This document shows positions 25,298 through 34,042 of a DNA stretch of 64,000 nucleotides, one piece after another. Below the pieces are notes generated by a model. The model saw only the letters and a program-made list of their open reading frames with translations. It ran no database searches and had not been told where the DNA came from. The stretch is taken from positions 1,302,001-1,366,000 of the forward strand of contig NZ_CP141728.1 in the NCBI RefSeq assembly GCF_035621135.1. Direction: 5' to 3'. The stretch comes from Sinanaerobacter sp. ZZT-01. GTDB taxonomy: Bacteria; Bacillota; Clostridia; Peptostreptococcales; Anaerovoracaceae. Every line of letters begins with the position of its first letter. The first letter of the stretch is position 1. The position numbers and the translations under genes were made by a program.

Positions 25298-26812
25298 CTA
25301 TTTTATGCTGTAACCAATCGGCTCTGCTTGATTATATAAATCAAAATATGCATCCATCTTCTTCATTTCAATAATCCAAGCAGGCCTCAATATAAATTCA
25401 TCTTCTTCGTTCATTGTTCTTATATACCCGACTTCCATTCCTTCAATCTCTTTTGCAATCTGTTCAAAAGTCATTTCTTTTAAATGAGAATTTTTTTCTT
25501 CCACTTTTTCCGCTGCTGCTTGACTCTCTAACAAATTTTTTAAATAGATATAATTTGCACCGGCAGGGACATTTACCGCAGGAAACACTTCCTGATAAAC
25601 GGCATTTTTTAAATTATTCATCATGCTGTTATCAAAATCTATCATATTCCGCTTATAACGAATTACCTGGCTTCCTTTTATTTCAACAAATAGCGGTTCT
25701 CCCTCTTGATAATATATTTTATGGCCATTCAGTAACATTCCGAATGAAAATTCATAGGTTTTATTTTTATCTTTTTCTGTAACGATAACATCTTTTAAAT
25801 AAGGAGTAAGCTCTGCTCCATTTAAAGACTGCCATCCACCACGATTTGCTACAAATTTTACCGCAGTTTCCAACGCTTCATAAAATCCTAAAGAGGTACC
25901 ACTGCTTTCATTTTCTTCTTCTTTATACTCAAAACTGCCGTCTGTATTCATTGTAAATACTTTTTGCCCATAACCATACATATTGATAACAGCTCCTTTG
26001 CTGTCTACCATTTTACGAACAAAATCATAACTTTCTCCGAAAAATGACGCAGATAACTCCTTTAGTTTCTCCTTGTTATGTTTATTCTCTAATTGATATG
26101 GAAATGGTTGTAAATTTGACTGAATGCTCAACGGAATTAAGGTATTGCTATTTGTCTTTAGACCAAAAATAATATTGCTCGGATAATATGTAATATAGTC
26201 AGAAGACTCAATCTCATCAATCATATCTGAAAATGTACTAAATTCTTTATTGTTGGAAGCAAGACGATAATATTTATCATCCTTATATTGATGTATAACA
26301 ATGCTTTCTTTACTGCCATCAAAATAAGCCAAGGAGCCCATACCGAAAATTCCTTCTAAGCTCTGGTATTTTTTTATATCCTCATACTTTAAAAATTCAG
26401 AAAAAGGAATATCATAAGCAAATCGATATTCAATTGAACGGTAATTTAATATCTCTTCGTACTTTTCTTTTGTTATTTCTTCTACAAAAACTGTTTCCGA
26501 TTTTCCAAACTGCCTCAATTGATTAATCGCTGAATTCCATAAATTACTTCTATCCTCCAATGAAACTTTTGTATATGTACCACTGCTCCCAAAGCAAACA
26601 GAAATCTCCTCCGGCTGTATCAGCTGAGATATGGATGGAGGTGGTGTATTATAATTCATTGTCGACGTAATCGGATCGCTTGGCAATTGGAAAACAATAT
26701 CAAAGGAATTATTTCTCCAAAAAAAATATATTAGTAGTATTGTTATAAAAAACAATACTACTAATATGATATCTTTTATTTTTTCAATATTGATAAGAAA
26801 TGGCTTTTTCAT
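25298..26812 (-). CDS. yycH: YycH-like membrane-anchored regulatory protein
   Basis: A 504-residue protein with one N-terminal membrane helix (DIILVVLFFITILLIYFFW, about residues 13-31) and a large external domain that includes IIFGLKTNSNTLIPLS and PYQLENKHNKEKLKELSASFFGE. Identification rests on position directly upstream of yycI, topology and size; sequence similarity to Bacillus YycH is weak by eye. In Bacillus it forms a complex with YycI and WalK. It is 12 bp after an exported small protein gene. Confidence 0.72.
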   Translation of the reverse strand: MKKPFLINIEKIKDIILVVLFFITILLIYFFWRNNSFDIVFQLPSDPITSTMNYNTPPPSISQLIQPEEISVCFGSSGTYTKVSLEDRSNLWNSAINQLRQFGKSETVFVEEITKEKYEEILNYRSIEYRFAYDIPFSEFLKYEDIKKYQSLEGIFGMGSLAYFDGSKESIVIHQYKDDKYYRLASNNKEFSTFSDMIDEIESSDYITYYPSNIIFGLKTNSNTLIPLSIQSNLQPFPYQLENKHNKEKLKELSASFFGESYDFVRKMVDSKGAVINMYGYGQKVFTMNTDGSFEYKEEENESSGTSLGFYEALETAVKFVANRGGWQSLNGAELTPYLKDVIVTEKDKNKTYEFSFGMLLNGHKIYYQEGEPLFVEIKGSQVIRYKRNMIDFDNSMMNNLKNAVYQEVFPAVNVPAGANYIYLKNLLESQAAAEKVEEKNSHLKEMTFEQIAKEIEGMEVGYIRTMNEEDEFILRPAWIIEMKKMDAYFDLYNQAEPIGYSIK

Positions 26813-26824
26813 AATTATTCGCCT

Positions 26825-27361
26825 TTATTCATCTCCAAAAATACTCTTTAGTACATTTTGAAGGAACTGTAATGTTCCTGATTGTGAAGTTTCAAAAACC
26901 TTAGCTGATTCTTTATCCTCTTTATCCGATACAATAATCAAGCTATAAGAAGTATTCACCGCTTTTCCTTCACTATTGATTGTATCCACTTGAACCCGAT
27001 AAGTTCCCGCCTTTACTTCATTCAATTGTTTCGTATAAAAACTTAATGTATTGTTGCAAACAAAATCCTCAGATGGAACAAATTCTACCGGTTGAGATTT
27101 TATTTTTCCATCAGCCTTTTTCCAATCAGCAGCTAAGATAGGTTTTAATTCATCGTTCACTTTTTGCTTTTCTTCAAATACTTTTACTTTTATCGTTTTA
27201 GGTTGTGTAACTTTTACAGAAATCAGAAGACTATTTGCATTAATTTCACTTTTGTGAACAGGACTAACTATCACGACTGCCGGATCAGACGCAGCACTTG
27301 CTAAAATTGTTGTGCTGAACAATGTGAAAATAACAATAAAAATCATTATTATATTTTTCAT
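26825..27361 (-). CDS. Exported hypothetical protein heading the yycH-yycI operon
   Basis: A 178-residue protein with a signal peptide (MKNIIMIFIVIFTLFSTTIL, cleavage probably near ASAASD). The mature part is beta-rich and Ig-like in pattern (VVIVSPVHKSEINANSLLIS, then AGTYRVQVDTINSEGKAVNT, then SLIIVSD). No enzyme motif is seen. It takes the place where walR-walK would normally stand and is 12 bp from yycH, so it probably acts with YycHI at the cell surface. Function unknown. Confidence 0.65.
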   Translation of the reverse strand: MKNIIMIFIVIFTLFSTTILASAASDPAVVIVSPVHKSEINANSLLISVKVTQPKTIKVKVFEEKQKVNDELKPILAADWKKADGKIKSQPVEFVPSEDFVCNNTLSFYTKQLNEVKAGTYRVQVDTINSEGKAVNTSYSLIIVSDKEDKESAKVFETSQSGTLQFLQNVLKSIFGDE

Positions 27362-27551
27362 CTTGTCTTCCCCTTTCCTTTCGTTATTCTTATTTATAAA
27401 AAATAAAATCTTCTATAATCAATCATAAAAATTATCATAAAGAAGATATTTTTGCTATGCTACAACAAATAGTATATAATACCTATATTACAAACGTGTT
27501 ACGCCGTGTTTAAAATCGCTTTACAAAAGAAATTATAATGGGAGATAAAGA
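27362..27551. promoter_or_regulatory. Divergent promoter region
   Basis: A 190-bp A/T-rich gap between the leftward yyc operon and the rightward RNase HI gene. It contains ATCTTCT...AGAAGAT arms about 30 bp apart and several TATAAT-like boxes (for example GTATATAATA near 27472-27481). No promoter stands out clearly for either side. Confidence 0.35.
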
Positions 27552-28097
27552 ATGAAAAAAATAAATATTTATACCGATGGTGCATGTTCCGGAAATCAAA
27601 ACGAAACTAACATAGGCGGTTGGGGAGCCATTCTTGAATACGGAGAACACATGAAAGAACTGTACGGTGGAGAAGCAAATACTACCAATAACCGCATGGA
27701 AATGATGGCTCTTATCAACGCCTTGTCCTCTTTAAAAAAAGAAGGGCAGGCTATTTCTGTTTTTTCAGATAGTTCCTATCTTATGAATTGCTTTCGAGAA
27801 AAATGGTATTTAAATTGGAAAAAAAACAATTGGAAAACTTCTAAAAAAACACCTGTTGAAAACAAAGATCTTTGGGAAGCTTTGTTAAATTTAGTCGAAA
27901 AACATACCATTCAATTTTATCGTGTAAAGGGGCACGTGAACTTAGCAAGTAAGACGGTTAATTTCAATGCACTCTTTGAAAAATTTAAAGAGTGGAACGG
28001 AGATTCCTTTACCTATCAAGATTTTTTATATATTACGGAAAAGAATAACCGAGCCGATACATTGGCAAATTTAGGTATGGAACCTTTTCGCCTATAG
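27552..28097 (+). CDS. rnhA: Ribonuclease HI with an internal insertion
   Basis: A 181-residue enzyme that cuts RNA in RNA-DNA hybrids. Catalytic residues are Asp 9 (YTDGACSGN), Glu 50 (NNRMEMMA), Asp 73 (FSDSSYL) and Asp 169 (NRADTLAN), with His 124 in VKGHVN. Compared with the usual roughly 150-residue enzyme, about 35 extra residues (SKTVNFNALFEKFKEWNGDSF...) lie between the His loop and the last Asp. The start follows GGGAGATAAAGA. It is the only plus-strand gene between 20.1 and 44.8 kb and is convergent with the phosphatase gene; the two overlap by 6 bp. Confidence 0.92.
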   Translation: MKKINIYTDGACSGNQNETNIGGWGAILEYGEHMKELYGGEANTTNNRMEMMALINALSSLKKEGQAISVFSDSSYLMNCFREKWYLNWKKNNWKTSKKTPVENKDLWEALLNLVEKHTIQFYRVKGHVNLASKTVNFNALFEKFKEWNGDSFTYQDFLYITEKNNRADTLANLGMEPFRL

Positions 28098-29192
28098 AAT
28101 TTCAGTAATTAATACAGCCATATCGTCTCGAGGATGATCTCCCACAAATCCAATTACACTGTTAATAATCGTTTTCACTAAAGTCGGCCCGGTTTCTTTC
28201 TTATACTTATTTAATATGCATTTTAATCCTTCATAATTGAAGGATTTTTTAATTTCATCATTATATGCTTCTGTTATTCCATCTGTATATAAGAGAATGC
28301 GATCACCCTTTTCTACCGAAATTTTCACTGTCTCATGATTTGATTTCTTTAATAATCCGCAAATTGGCATTCCTGCTATTGTAATTTTATCAATTTCACC
28401 ATCTTTTTTTAATAAAATAGGCAGACAGTTATGTCCGGCATTGATAAAGGTTATTTCCTTTTTTTCTTTTTCATATACGCCGGCTAAGATGGAAATATAC
28501 TGTTCATTTTTAACGTTTAATTCATTATAATTTTCCAGTATTTCATCTAAAAGTAAATGAAGGTCGCCGGCTTCTGCTTTTAAGCCTCGAATGATTTGAC
28601 GCAGAAAAATAGTCAGAAGAGAAGATCGAATACCATGTCCTGACACATCAGCTATGTAGAATAGACTTTTTGATTCGTTAATTTTTACGATATCAAAAAT
28701 GTCACCTCCTAAATCTTCGCTGGGATAATAATAAGATGCCACTGAAAGTGAATCCCAATACACATCGTCAATCGGTAACGTTCTCGATTGAACCTGTCTT
28801 GCAAATTTCAAATCTTCGCGAAGCTTATTATAATGCTTTAAATTTTCTGCTTCAATTCGGCTCTGTTCTGTGATGTCTTGAAAGATTTCTATAGAATAAT
28901 TTTCTTTTGAATCCATTTTAACGGGTGATGCAACCACTCTGTATTTTTTTTCTCCTACTATTTCATTTTTTATGATTGATTTCCCAGATTTCAAACAATC
29001 TTTTGAAATACATTTTTCACAAATCCCATCTTTGCATAGCATTTCATAACATTTTTTCCCGGTTCCTTCACCAAATACTCTTCTCATTTTTTGATTCATA
29101 TATATGATATTATTGTGATGATCTAAAACTCTCACCATAGAGTCCATCTTTTCAATCACATCATACATTAAGCTGCCATTATTTCTTATCAT
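28092..29192 (-). CDS. PAS-SpoIIE (PP2C-type) serine phosphatase
   Basis: A 366-residue protein. The N-terminal PAS domain (about 8-110) carries a Cys-rich segment (KKCYEMLCKDGICEKC). The C-terminal PPM/SpoIIE phosphatase domain is recognisable from YYPSEDLGGDIFDIVKI, FYIADVSGHGIRSSLLT, ITFINAGHNCLPIL and ILLYTDGITEAYN, with metal-binding Asp residues. Such enzymes dephosphorylate STAS anti-anti-sigma factors. A natural candidate substrate is the STAS protein at 49319-49627; that link is inferred. The start follows AAGGAGAATACAG and overlaps the aroQ end by 14 bp. Confidence 0.88.
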   Translation of the reverse strand: MIRNNGSLMYDVIEKMDSMVRVLDHHNNIIYMNQKMRRVFGEGTGKKCYEMLCKDGICEKCISKDCLKSGKSIIKNEIVGEKKYRVVASPVKMDSKENYSIEIFQDITEQSRIEAENLKHYNKLREDLKFARQVQSRTLPIDDVYWDSLSVASYYYPSEDLGGDIFDIVKINESKSLFYIADVSGHGIRSSLLTIFLRQIIRGLKAEAGDLHLLLDEILENYNELNVKNEQYISILAGVYEKEKKEITFINAGHNCLPILLKKDGEIDKITIAGMPICGLLKKSNHETVKISVEKGDRILLYTDGITEAYNDEIKKSFNYEGLKCILNKYKKETGPTLVKTIINSVIGFVGDHPRDDMAVLITEIL

Positions 29193-29646
29193 CTGTATTC
29201 TCCTTTTTTTTCAATGTATTTTGCTGTTTTATAAAATAGGAGATAGCTTCTAAATAGGAACCAATTCCCTTTCCATAAAATTGTGCCTTACAAACATCCT
29301 TCGTAACTGAAATTTTTCGAAATTCTTCTCTCTCATCAATTTTCGTCAGATGCACCTCAACAACTGGAACAGAAATTGAAGCAATCGCATCACGGATAGC
29401 TATACTATAATGCGTATAGGCAGCTGGATTAATAATGATCGCATCTGCATATTCATTACAATCATGAATGCAATCTACAATAGCACCTTCATGATTGGAT
29501 TGAAAAAATAAAAGTTCTACATTATTTTTTTTTCCTTCTTCCATCAGAACACGGTTAATTTCTGTTAATGTCAATTTTCCGTACAACTTCGGTTCCCTTT
29601 TTCCTAACATATTTAAATTCGGTCCGTTAATCACTTGTATCTTCAT
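29179..29646 (-). CDS. aroQ: 3-dehydroquinate dehydratase, type II
   Basis: A 155-residue enzyme that dehydrates 3-dehydroquinate to 3-dehydroshikimate in aromatic amino acid synthesis. Family motifs: VINGPNLNMLGKREPKLYG (catalytic Tyr and flexible lid Arg), FFQSNHEGAIVDCIHD, INPAAYTHYSIAIRDAI and VEVHLTKIDEREEFRKIS. The start at 29646 follows GGAGAAAATAC; a start seven codons upstream lacks a site. The chorismate mutase-shikimate kinase fusion of the same pathway lies 30 kb away. Confidence 0.95.
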   Translation of the reverse strand: MKIQVINGPNLNMLGKREPKLYGKLTLTEINRVLMEEGKKNNVELLFFQSNHEGAIVDCIHDCNEYADAIIINPAAYTHYSIAIRDAIASISVPVVEVHLTKIDEREEFRKISVTKDVCKAQFYGKGIGSYLEAISYFIKQQNTLKKKENTDDKK

Positions 29647-29698
29647 GTATTTTCTCCATTTGTTCACTTTACTCCATTATATGAAAAACTCATTCACC

Positions 29699-30856
29699 TT
29701 ACAAGTTTAATCTTGCATTGTTTCTGCACATTTCTTTTATCGCTTGTGCTGCATATTTCATATCTTTCACCTGGTTAAATGGTCCTACGCTCACTCTTAC
29801 CGCTCCAATTTCAAGCGTATCGATTGTTTTATGAGCTAATCCTGCACAATGAAATCCCGCTCTTACCGCAATATTATATTTATCATTTAATTCTTGCGCA
29901 ACCTGTTCGCACTCCATCCCTTTAATGTTAAACGTAAAAATGCCCACTTTATCTTTCACATTTTTAGGGCCATAAATCACAATATTTTTATTCCTATCAA
30001 GCTCTTGATGAAGAATTAGAATCAATTTTTCCTCATAATTACCAATTTTCTCAATTCCAATCTTTTTTACAAAGGAAACAGAACGTCCCAGCCCTATGAT
30101 TCCAGGTGCATTAATCGTTCCAGATTCATATCCTTCAGGATAATCATATGGCTGTCTTACATCTCTAGAATTTGTACCGGTTCCACCTTCTTTCAGATGT
30201 TTTAACTTTATTTTAGGGTCGACATAAAGAATACCGGTTCCTAAAGGGCCTAATAATCCTTTATGACCTGGCATAGCTAATAAATCAATATTCATTGTTT
30301 TTACGTTTATTGGAACACATCCGGCGCTTTGTGATGCATCAACAAGAAAAATCAATTTATTTTCTTTTGCAATTTTACCGATTTCTTTAATCGGCATAAT
30401 AGTACCTGTAACATTGGATGCGTGCGTACAAGCAATCATTTTTGTATTTTCCTTGATTTCTTTTTTTATTACTTCTGGATTAATTTTTCCTTCCCGATTC
30501 CCATATATGATGCTGATTTGTACTCCTTCTTTTTCCATTGATTTTAACGGACGTAATACAGAATTATGCTCCATTGAAGTTGTTATTACATGGTCACCTG
30601 ATTTTAAGCTTCCTTTTATTGCTAAATTTAATGAATCTGTTGCATTGCTTGTAAATATAATATGGGAAGAATCTTCAATTTGGAATAATTCTTGTATTTC
30701 TTTTCTTACTTTGTATACCTCTTCTCCCGTCTTCATTGACATTGCATGGCCAGAGCGCCCCGGATTCCCACAATATTTACTCATACACTGATTTATGGCA
30801 CGAAGAGATACTTCAGGTTTTGGAAATGTAGTTGCCGCATTATCTAAATATATCAT
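29699..30856 (-). CDS. Cysteine desulfurase-family class V aminotransferase
   Basis: A 385-residue PLP enzyme. MIYLDNAATTFPKPE and CGNPGRSGHAMS open the protein, the cofactor Lys lies in AMPGHKGLLGPLGTG, and the mobile-loop Cys is in VRAGFHCAGLAHKT. This matches the SufS/CsdA-like branch of group II cysteine desulfurases (the EF2568-type subfamily) rather than IscS. The probable reaction is release of sulfur from cysteine; no scaffold gene lies nearby, so the acceptor is unknown. The start follows AGAAGGTGAATTT. Confidence 0.87.
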   Translation of the reverse strand: MIYLDNAATTFPKPEVSLRAINQCMSKYCGNPGRSGHAMSMKTGEEVYKVRKEIQELFQIEDSSHIIFTSNATDSLNLAIKGSLKSGDHVITTSMEHNSVLRPLKSMEKEGVQISIIYGNREGKINPEVIKKEIKENTKMIACTHASNVTGTIMPIKEIGKIAKENKLIFLVDASQSAGCVPINVKTMNIDLLAMPGHKGLLGPLGTGILYVDPKIKLKHLKEGGTGTNSRDVRQPYDYPEGYESGTINAPGIIGLGRSVSFVKKIGIEKIGNYEEKLILILHQELDRNKNIVIYGPKNVKDKVGIFTFNIKGMECEQVAQELNDKYNIAVRAGFHCAGLAHKTIDTLEIGAVRVSVGPFNQVKDMKYAAQAIKEMCRNNARLNL

Positions 30857-30940
30857 AAATTCACCTTCTTATATCTATTGATTTATCAGTTTATGAATTT
30901 CATTGTCCATTTGTTCTTATAATGATTTTTTTACTGTATA

Positions 30941-30986
30941 TAAATAAAAAGAAGATGTTTCACGTGAAACATCTTCTTTTTATTTA
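30941..30986. promoter_or_regulatory. parS site inside the parB terminator palindrome
   Basis: TGTTTCACGTGAAACA, the exact parS consensus, at 30956-30971 is the centre of a perfect 46-bp palindrome (30941-30986) whose arms carry A and T tracts. On the minus strand it forms a terminator-like hairpin ending in TTTTTATTTA, and the parB stop codon (30984-30986) is its outermost triplet. Confidence 0.9.
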
Positions 30987-31877
30987 TTTTAATGTCAATA
31001 ATAACTCGTACAAACGTTCTAATTCCTCTCTGCTATAATATTCAATTTCAATTTTACCTTTTTTTATATTATAATCGACTGTTACTTTAGTTCCTAAAAT
31101 ATCTTTCAGTTGATTTTCAATTTCTTTAATTTCTCTCTTCTTCTCTCTTGGCCTGGCCTTAGGACGTTTTTTTACTTCTTCTGATTCACCATTTGTAAAA
31201 CGCTCTATTTCCCTTACAGACCATCCTTCAGAAACAGCTTTATCAGCAGTTTCTATTTGTTTTTCTTCATCTTTCATACCAGCAATTGCTCTAGCATGTC
31301 CATTTGTCAAATTACCTTCTAGAACGTACCCCCTGACTTTCTCAGGAAGTTTTAATAATCTAAGTGAATTTGCAATATAAGGCCTGCTCTTCCCAATGCT
31401 CCTTGAAACTTCTTCTTGCGTTAGTCCATGTGTTTTTATCATTTCTTCTAAAGCTAATGCTTCTTCAATTGGATTCAAATCCTCACGCTGCATATTTTCT
31501 ATAATAGCAATCAACATATTCTGCTGTTCGTCTAGTTCTCGAATCAGGCAAGGTACTTTCTTTAATCCTGCCCTTCTTGCAGCTCTCCATCTTCTTTCAC
31601 CTGCAACAATCTCATATCCATTTCTTGAATCTCTTACCATAATTGGCTGAATAATTCCGTGCATTTCAATTGATTTTGCTAATTCTTCTATCTTTTCATC
31701 ATTAAAGCTTTTTCGTGGTTGATTTGTATTAGGTTTCATCTCATTGATATCAATAAATATGATACCATCTTCTTTATCGAATTCCTCTTCTTTTTTTAAA
31801 TCTTCTGCATTTATCTCTACACCACTAAATAATGACTCTAAACCTCTTCCTAATCCTTTTTTTTTCGGAGCTGCCAT
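30984..31877 (-). CDS. parB: Chromosome-partitioning protein ParB (Spo0J)
   Basis: A 297-residue CTPase/DNA-binding protein that loads at parS and spreads to organise the origin. It has the N-terminal KKKGLGRGLESLF (ParA-stimulating peptide), the CTP-binding AGERRWRAARRAGL box and ENMQREDLNPIEEA. The helix-turn-helix TQEEVSRSIGKSRPYIANSLR and NGHARAIAG follow, then a C-terminal dimerisation region. The start follows GGAGGATGAATAACA directly behind parA. Three parS sites lie at 30956, 32848 and 32912. Confidence 0.97.
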   Translation of the reverse strand: MAAPKKKGLGRGLESLFSGVEINAEDLKKEEEFDKEDGIIFIDINEMKPNTNQPRKSFNDEKIEELAKSIEMHGIIQPIMVRDSRNGYEIVAGERRWRAARRAGLKKVPCLIRELDEQQNMLIAIIENMQREDLNPIEEALALEEMIKTHGLTQEEVSRSIGKSRPYIANSLRLLKLPEKVRGYVLEGNLTNGHARAIAGMKDEEKQIETADKAVSEGWSVREIERFTNGESEEVKKRPKARPREKKREIKEIENQLKDILGTKVTVDYNIKKGKIEIEYYSREELERLYELLLTLK

Positions 31878-31879
31878 TG

Positions 31880-32650
31880 TTATTCATCCTCCAATTCCAA
31901 AAATTCGTCAGCAAAGTCTAAATATGCTTCTGCACCTTTTGATTTTGGATCATAAACAGTAATTGGCAATCCAAAACTAGGCGCCTCTGCCAATCTTACA
32001 TTCCTTGGAATAACAGTTGTATAAACTTTTTCTTTAAAATATTTTTTTACTTCTTCTACAACTTGAATAGATAAATTCGTTCTTCCATCAAACATGCTTA
32101 AAATTACACCTTGAATTTCCAGATCCTTATTTAAACTTTTTTTAACAAGCTCAATCGTACTCATTAACTGACTAACACCTTCTAATGCGTAAAATTCACA
32201 TTGAATTGGAATTAAAACACTGTCTACAGCCGTAAGCGAATTAATTGTTAAAAGTCCTAAAGATGGCGGGCAGTCAATAAAAATGTAATCATATCTTGAT
32301 TTAATTTTATCAAGCGCTTTTTTTAGTCTTTTTTCTCTTCCTTCTAATTGAACTAATTCAATTTCTGCTCCTGCTAAAGCAACACTTGCTGGAATAATAT
32401 CTAAATTTTCAATACCTGTATTTAAAATAGCATCAACAGGTTCTAATTTTTCATTAATCATCACTTCATAGCTTGTTCTTTCCAAGCCTTTTTTCGTTAT
32501 TCCCATACCGCTGGTTGTATTTCCTTGAGGATCAATATCTAAAACTAAGACCTTTTTTCCTTTTAATGCAAGACATGCCGCTAAATTTATATTTGTAGTT
32601 GTCTTTCCTACTCCGCCTTTTTGATTAAAAATTGCGATTGCTTTTCCCAA
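31880..32650 (-). CDS. parA: Chromosome-partitioning ATPase ParA (Soj)
   Basis: A 256-residue deviant Walker ATPase that works with ParB in origin segregation and controls DnaA. Motifs: FNQKGGVGKTTTNINLA (deviant Walker A), VLDIDPQGNTTSG and IFIDCPPSLGLLTINSL. The TTG at 32650 is preferred: GGGGTG lies 6 nt upstream and the resulting MGKAIAIFNQKGG matches the family N-terminus. A GTG three codons upstream (32659) is the alternative. It overlaps the ParB operon layout, with parB starting 2 bp after its stop. Confidence 0.96.
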   Translation of the reverse strand: MGKAIAIFNQKGGVGKTTTNINLAACLALKGKKVLVLDIDPQGNTTSGMGITKKGLERTSYEVMINEKLEPVDAILNTGIENLDIIPASVALAGAEIELVQLEGREKRLKKALDKIKSRYDYIFIDCPPSLGLLTINSLTAVDSVLIPIQCEFYALEGVSQLMSTIELVKKSLNKDLEIQGVILSMFDGRTNLSIQVVEEVKKYFKEKVYTTVIPRNVRLAEAPSFGLPITVYDPKSKGAEAYLDFADEFLELEDE

Positions 32651-32847
32651 ATTATTCACCCCGCTACTCTGTCTAGTTCTGTTTTACCTATTCATTATAT
32701 ACTAGCACTATTTATTTAACCATATCTTTTTACTATTTCATTAAATAATAAGCTGTTTTTTTATATTTCATTATAAATTAATTCACTTTCTGTTTTATGC
32801 CTATATTTATTACGTAATTTAGCTTATTAGATGTAATTTTATTTTAA

Positions 32848-32863
32848 TGTTTCACGTGAAACA
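32848..32863. promoter_or_regulatory. parS site
   Basis: TGTTTCACGTGAAACA, an exact match to the bacterial parS consensus bound by ParB, about 200 bp upstream of parA. Confidence 0.93.
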
Positions 32864-32911
32864 TATCTTTTTTATACATTTTTTTTAATCTAGAGTAAAA
32901 AAACAAAATAT

Positions 32912-32927
32912 TGTTTCACGTGAAACA
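32912..32927. promoter_or_regulatory. parS site
   Basis: A second exact TGTTTCACGTGAAACA, 64 bp from the previous copy. Confidence 0.93.
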
Positions 32928-33041
32928 ATATTAAAAAGTTTTATATAAATGAAAATGCCCTTATATAAATTATACATATGATATTATAATTTTACGCCAT
33001 ATTATTATTTCTAATAAAATAATATGATTAAATTAAAGTCA

Positions 33042-33082
33042 CAGCTAAATAGATCTTTTTAATAATCAGCTCTATTTAGCTG
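33042..33082 (-). terminator. Hairpin downstream of noc
   Basis: CAGCTAAATAGA and TCTATTTAGCTG form a perfect 12-bp stem with a 17-nt loop, 30 bp after the noc stop. The following bases (TGACTTTAATTT) are only moderately U-rich. Confidence 0.5.
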
Positions 33083-33112
33083 CACTTATCAAACATAATT
33101 TATTTTTAAAAA

Positions 33113-33922
33113 TCAGGCATGTTTACGCTGATATTCATTTTTAGGTATAATAATTCGAACTTCAAAATGATCTCCCCTGTCTTCTTGATAATACTTTGCA
33201 TCTTTTTCCACATCACTAATAGAGAAAAAAGCCTTTTTAATAGTATTGATATATATTTTATAATTTATAAACTTTAATTTATCTGTTTTACGACTTTCTT
33301 CTTCTGTTTTATTTAAAAAATCATCAATTAGTTTTTCGCTTTGTTTCACATTAAGGTTATGATCTATAATCTTTTGAAGCAACTGAATTCTGAGCTGATC
33401 GTCATCTATCTTTAATAACGCTCTTGCGTGTCGTTCTGTAAGCTGATTTTTTGCCAATAAAATTTGAATATCTACCGGTAATACCAAAAGTCTAATTTTA
33501 TTCGATATGGTTGATTGTTGTTTCCCAACCTTTTTAGCAATTTCACTTTGAGTTAAACCGTGTTCTTCCATTAAGCTTTTATATGCAGCAGCCTCTTCAA
33601 TATAACTAAGATTTTCTCTTTGAACATTCTCAATCAATGCAATTAATGCAACGTCTTTTTCATCTGCATCCTTTACCACAGCAGGTATTTTTTTTAATCC
33701 TGCCATAATCGAAGCACGAAGCCGTCTCTCTCCTGCAATTAAAAAATATTTACCTTCTCTATCTTTTTTTACAAGAATCGGCTGTAAGACACCAAACTCC
33801 GCAATAGAATCTCGAAGTTCTTCCAATTCCTTATCCTCAAATACCTTTCTTGGTTGATCCGGGTTTGTACAAATCCAATCGACAGGTAAATCAATTTGCG
33901 TTCCTTTCTTTAAACTAAACAT
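33113..33922 (-). CDS. noc: Nucleoid occlusion protein (ParB-like)
   Basis: A 269-residue ParB paralogue that binds its own chromosomal sites and keeps the division machinery off the nucleoid. It opens with an amphipathic, membrane-targeting-like MFSLKKGTQIDLPVD, then PDQPRKVF, LIAGERRLRASIMAGL (CTP site), NVQRENLSYIEEAA and the helix-turn-helix TQSEIAKKVGKQQSTISNK. The start at 33922 follows GGGGGGAAGAAA. Position directly after rsmG is the standard Noc locus, which separates it from the true ParB at 31 kb. Confidence 0.9.
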   Translation of the reverse strand: MFSLKKGTQIDLPVDWICTNPDQPRKVFEDKELEELRDSIAEFGVLQPILVKKDREGKYFLIAGERRLRASIMAGLKKIPAVVKDADEKDVALIALIENVQRENLSYIEEAAAYKSLMEEHGLTQSEIAKKVGKQQSTISNKIRLLVLPVDIQILLAKNQLTERHARALLKIDDDQLRIQLLQKIIDHNLNVKQSEKLIDDFLNKTEEESRKTDKLKFINYKIYINTIKKAFFSISDVEKDAKYYQEDRGDHFEVRIIIPKNEYQRKHA

Positions 33923-34014
33923 TTTCTTCCCCCCCTGCTTTTCAAAACGAAATTTAACTACCTTTATAATACCAATTAGCTTGTCCAAAGGGAATGACCT
34001 TTCGGTCAACAAAA

Positions 34015-34042
34015 AACCCTTGAAATCGTCATTTCAAGGGTT
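34015..34042 (-). terminator. Terminator of rsmG, overlapping its stop codon
   Basis: AACCCTTGAAAT pairs with ATTTCAAGGGTT around CGTC, and on the minus strand TTTTTTG follows. The rsmG stop codon (34029-34031) lies in the loop and stem, so the end of the gene encodes half of the terminator. Confidence 0.8.

Larger units (their letters stand above)
32651..33112. other. AT-rich parA-noc gap with two parS sites
   Basis: A 462-bp stretch of extreme A/T content without a gene. It holds two parS sites (listed separately), the parA-parB promoter region and a hairpin downstream of noc. Nothing else is recognised. Confidence 0.6.

Noticed and set aside
28092-29192. True SpoIIE
   Set aside because: The membrane-helix domain of SpoIIE is missing; only the phosphatase domain with a PAS sensor is present.
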